Source: Bradyrhizobium sp. PSBB068 (GTDB lineage Bacteria; Pseudomonadota; Alphaproteobacteria; Rhizobiales; Xanthobacteraceae). Taken from it: a DNA stretch of 64,000 nt. Both the position numbers and the translations under genes were made by a program. Of this stretch, positions 63,863-64,000 are shown piece after piece (within the stretch, counting starts at the first letter, position 1; every line of letters begins with the position of its first letter). Location of the stretch: NCBI GenBank assembly GCA_016839165.1, contig CP069300.1, positions 2,790,001 to 2,854,000 on the forward strand, given 5' to 3'. Under the pieces are notes generated by a model that ran no database searches, was not told the origin of the DNA, and saw only the letters and a list, made by a program, of their open reading frames with translations.

Positions 63863-64000
63863 ATGCGCTCGATCGGACATTTCATCGGTGGCAAGGAGGT
63901 CAAGGGCACCTCGGGCCGTACGGCCGACGTCTTCGAGCCGATGACCGGCGACGTCCAGGCCAAGGTGGCGCTGGCCTCCAAGGCCGAGGTCCGTGCCGCG
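63863..64000 (+). CDS. mmsA: methylmalonate-semialdehyde dehydrogenase, 5' part
   Basis: Cut by the window end after 46 codons. The start MRSIGHFIGGKEVKGTSGRTADVFEPMTGDVQAKVALAS fits the MmsA branch of aldehyde dehydrogenases (CoA-acylating). GGGAGGA precedes the ATG. MmsA converts methylmalonate semialdehyde to propionyl-CoA in valine and inositol breakdown. Its catalytic Cys lies outside the window. Confidence 0.82.
   Translation, partial: MRSIGHFIGGKEVKGTSGRTADVFEPMTGDVQAKVALASKAEVRAA

Overview
The window looks like a chromosomal segment of a Bradyrhizobium-type alphaproteobacterium. This rests on several observations: high GC with strong GC3 bias; TTAGAA motifs resembling the rhizobial iron control element upstream of a TonB receptor; abundant short palindromic intergenic repeats; and protein families typical of that group (IalB-like protein, GlxA-type AraC regulators, solitary Liv-type binding proteins, a glutaminase fused to STAS and cNMP-binding domains). 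The genus is inferred from sequence feel, not from a search.

Layout. 1-1.5 kb: a tyrosine integrase, probably the edge of an integrated element lying mostly to the left. 1.8-7.8 kb: a GNAT protein, an IalB-like protein, and an RND efflux pair (adaptor plus permease) divergent from a MarR regulator. The efflux promoter carries a palindrome over its -35. 7.9-14 kb: an iron-uptake operon (TonB-dependent siderophore receptor, PiuC-like Fe/2OG hydroxylase, ExbB, ExbD, TonB) behind a phased TTAGAA array. 14-21.6 kb: housekeeping and accessory genes (MBL hydrolase, two EamA exporters, a GlxA-type regulator, a solute-binding protein, an M50 protease, a LysR regulator).

21.6-33.6 kb: a carbohydrate or sugar-acid catabolic locus. 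It holds two SDR dehydrogenases, an IlvD/Edd dehydratase, a LacI regulator, a CUT1 ABC importer, a DenD-like dehydrogenase, a PfkB (KDG-type) kinase and a KDPG-type aldolase. Two near-identical LacI-type operators link its two transcription units. 33.7-41.8 kb: an acyl-CoA cluster (SCP-x-like thiolase, acyl-CoA ligase, CaiB CoA-transferase, acyl-CoA dehydrogenase, a thiolase-fold protein lacking the nucleophilic Cys, its DUF35 partner, and a CMD-family protein). 41.8-46.8 kb: the glutaminase-STAS-cNMP fusion, then a biotin carrier and a carboxyltransferase flanking an IclR regulator; no biotin carboxylase is visible.

46.8-57.1 kb: patatin lipase, acetoacetate decarboxylase, two MFS transporters, acetyl-CoA acetyltransferase, a stand-alone ParB-like protein, small membrane proteins and a YdeP-type molybdopterin oxidoreductase, with many palindromic repeats between them. 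57.5-61.3 kb: a secreted Asp-box protein, a crotonase, a PaaI thioesterase and a TetR regulator. 61.3-62.8 kb: an IS4/IS50-like insertion sequence with a frameshifted transposase, sitting at the centre of an intergenic palindrome. The window closes with a LysR regulator divergent from the start of mmsA.
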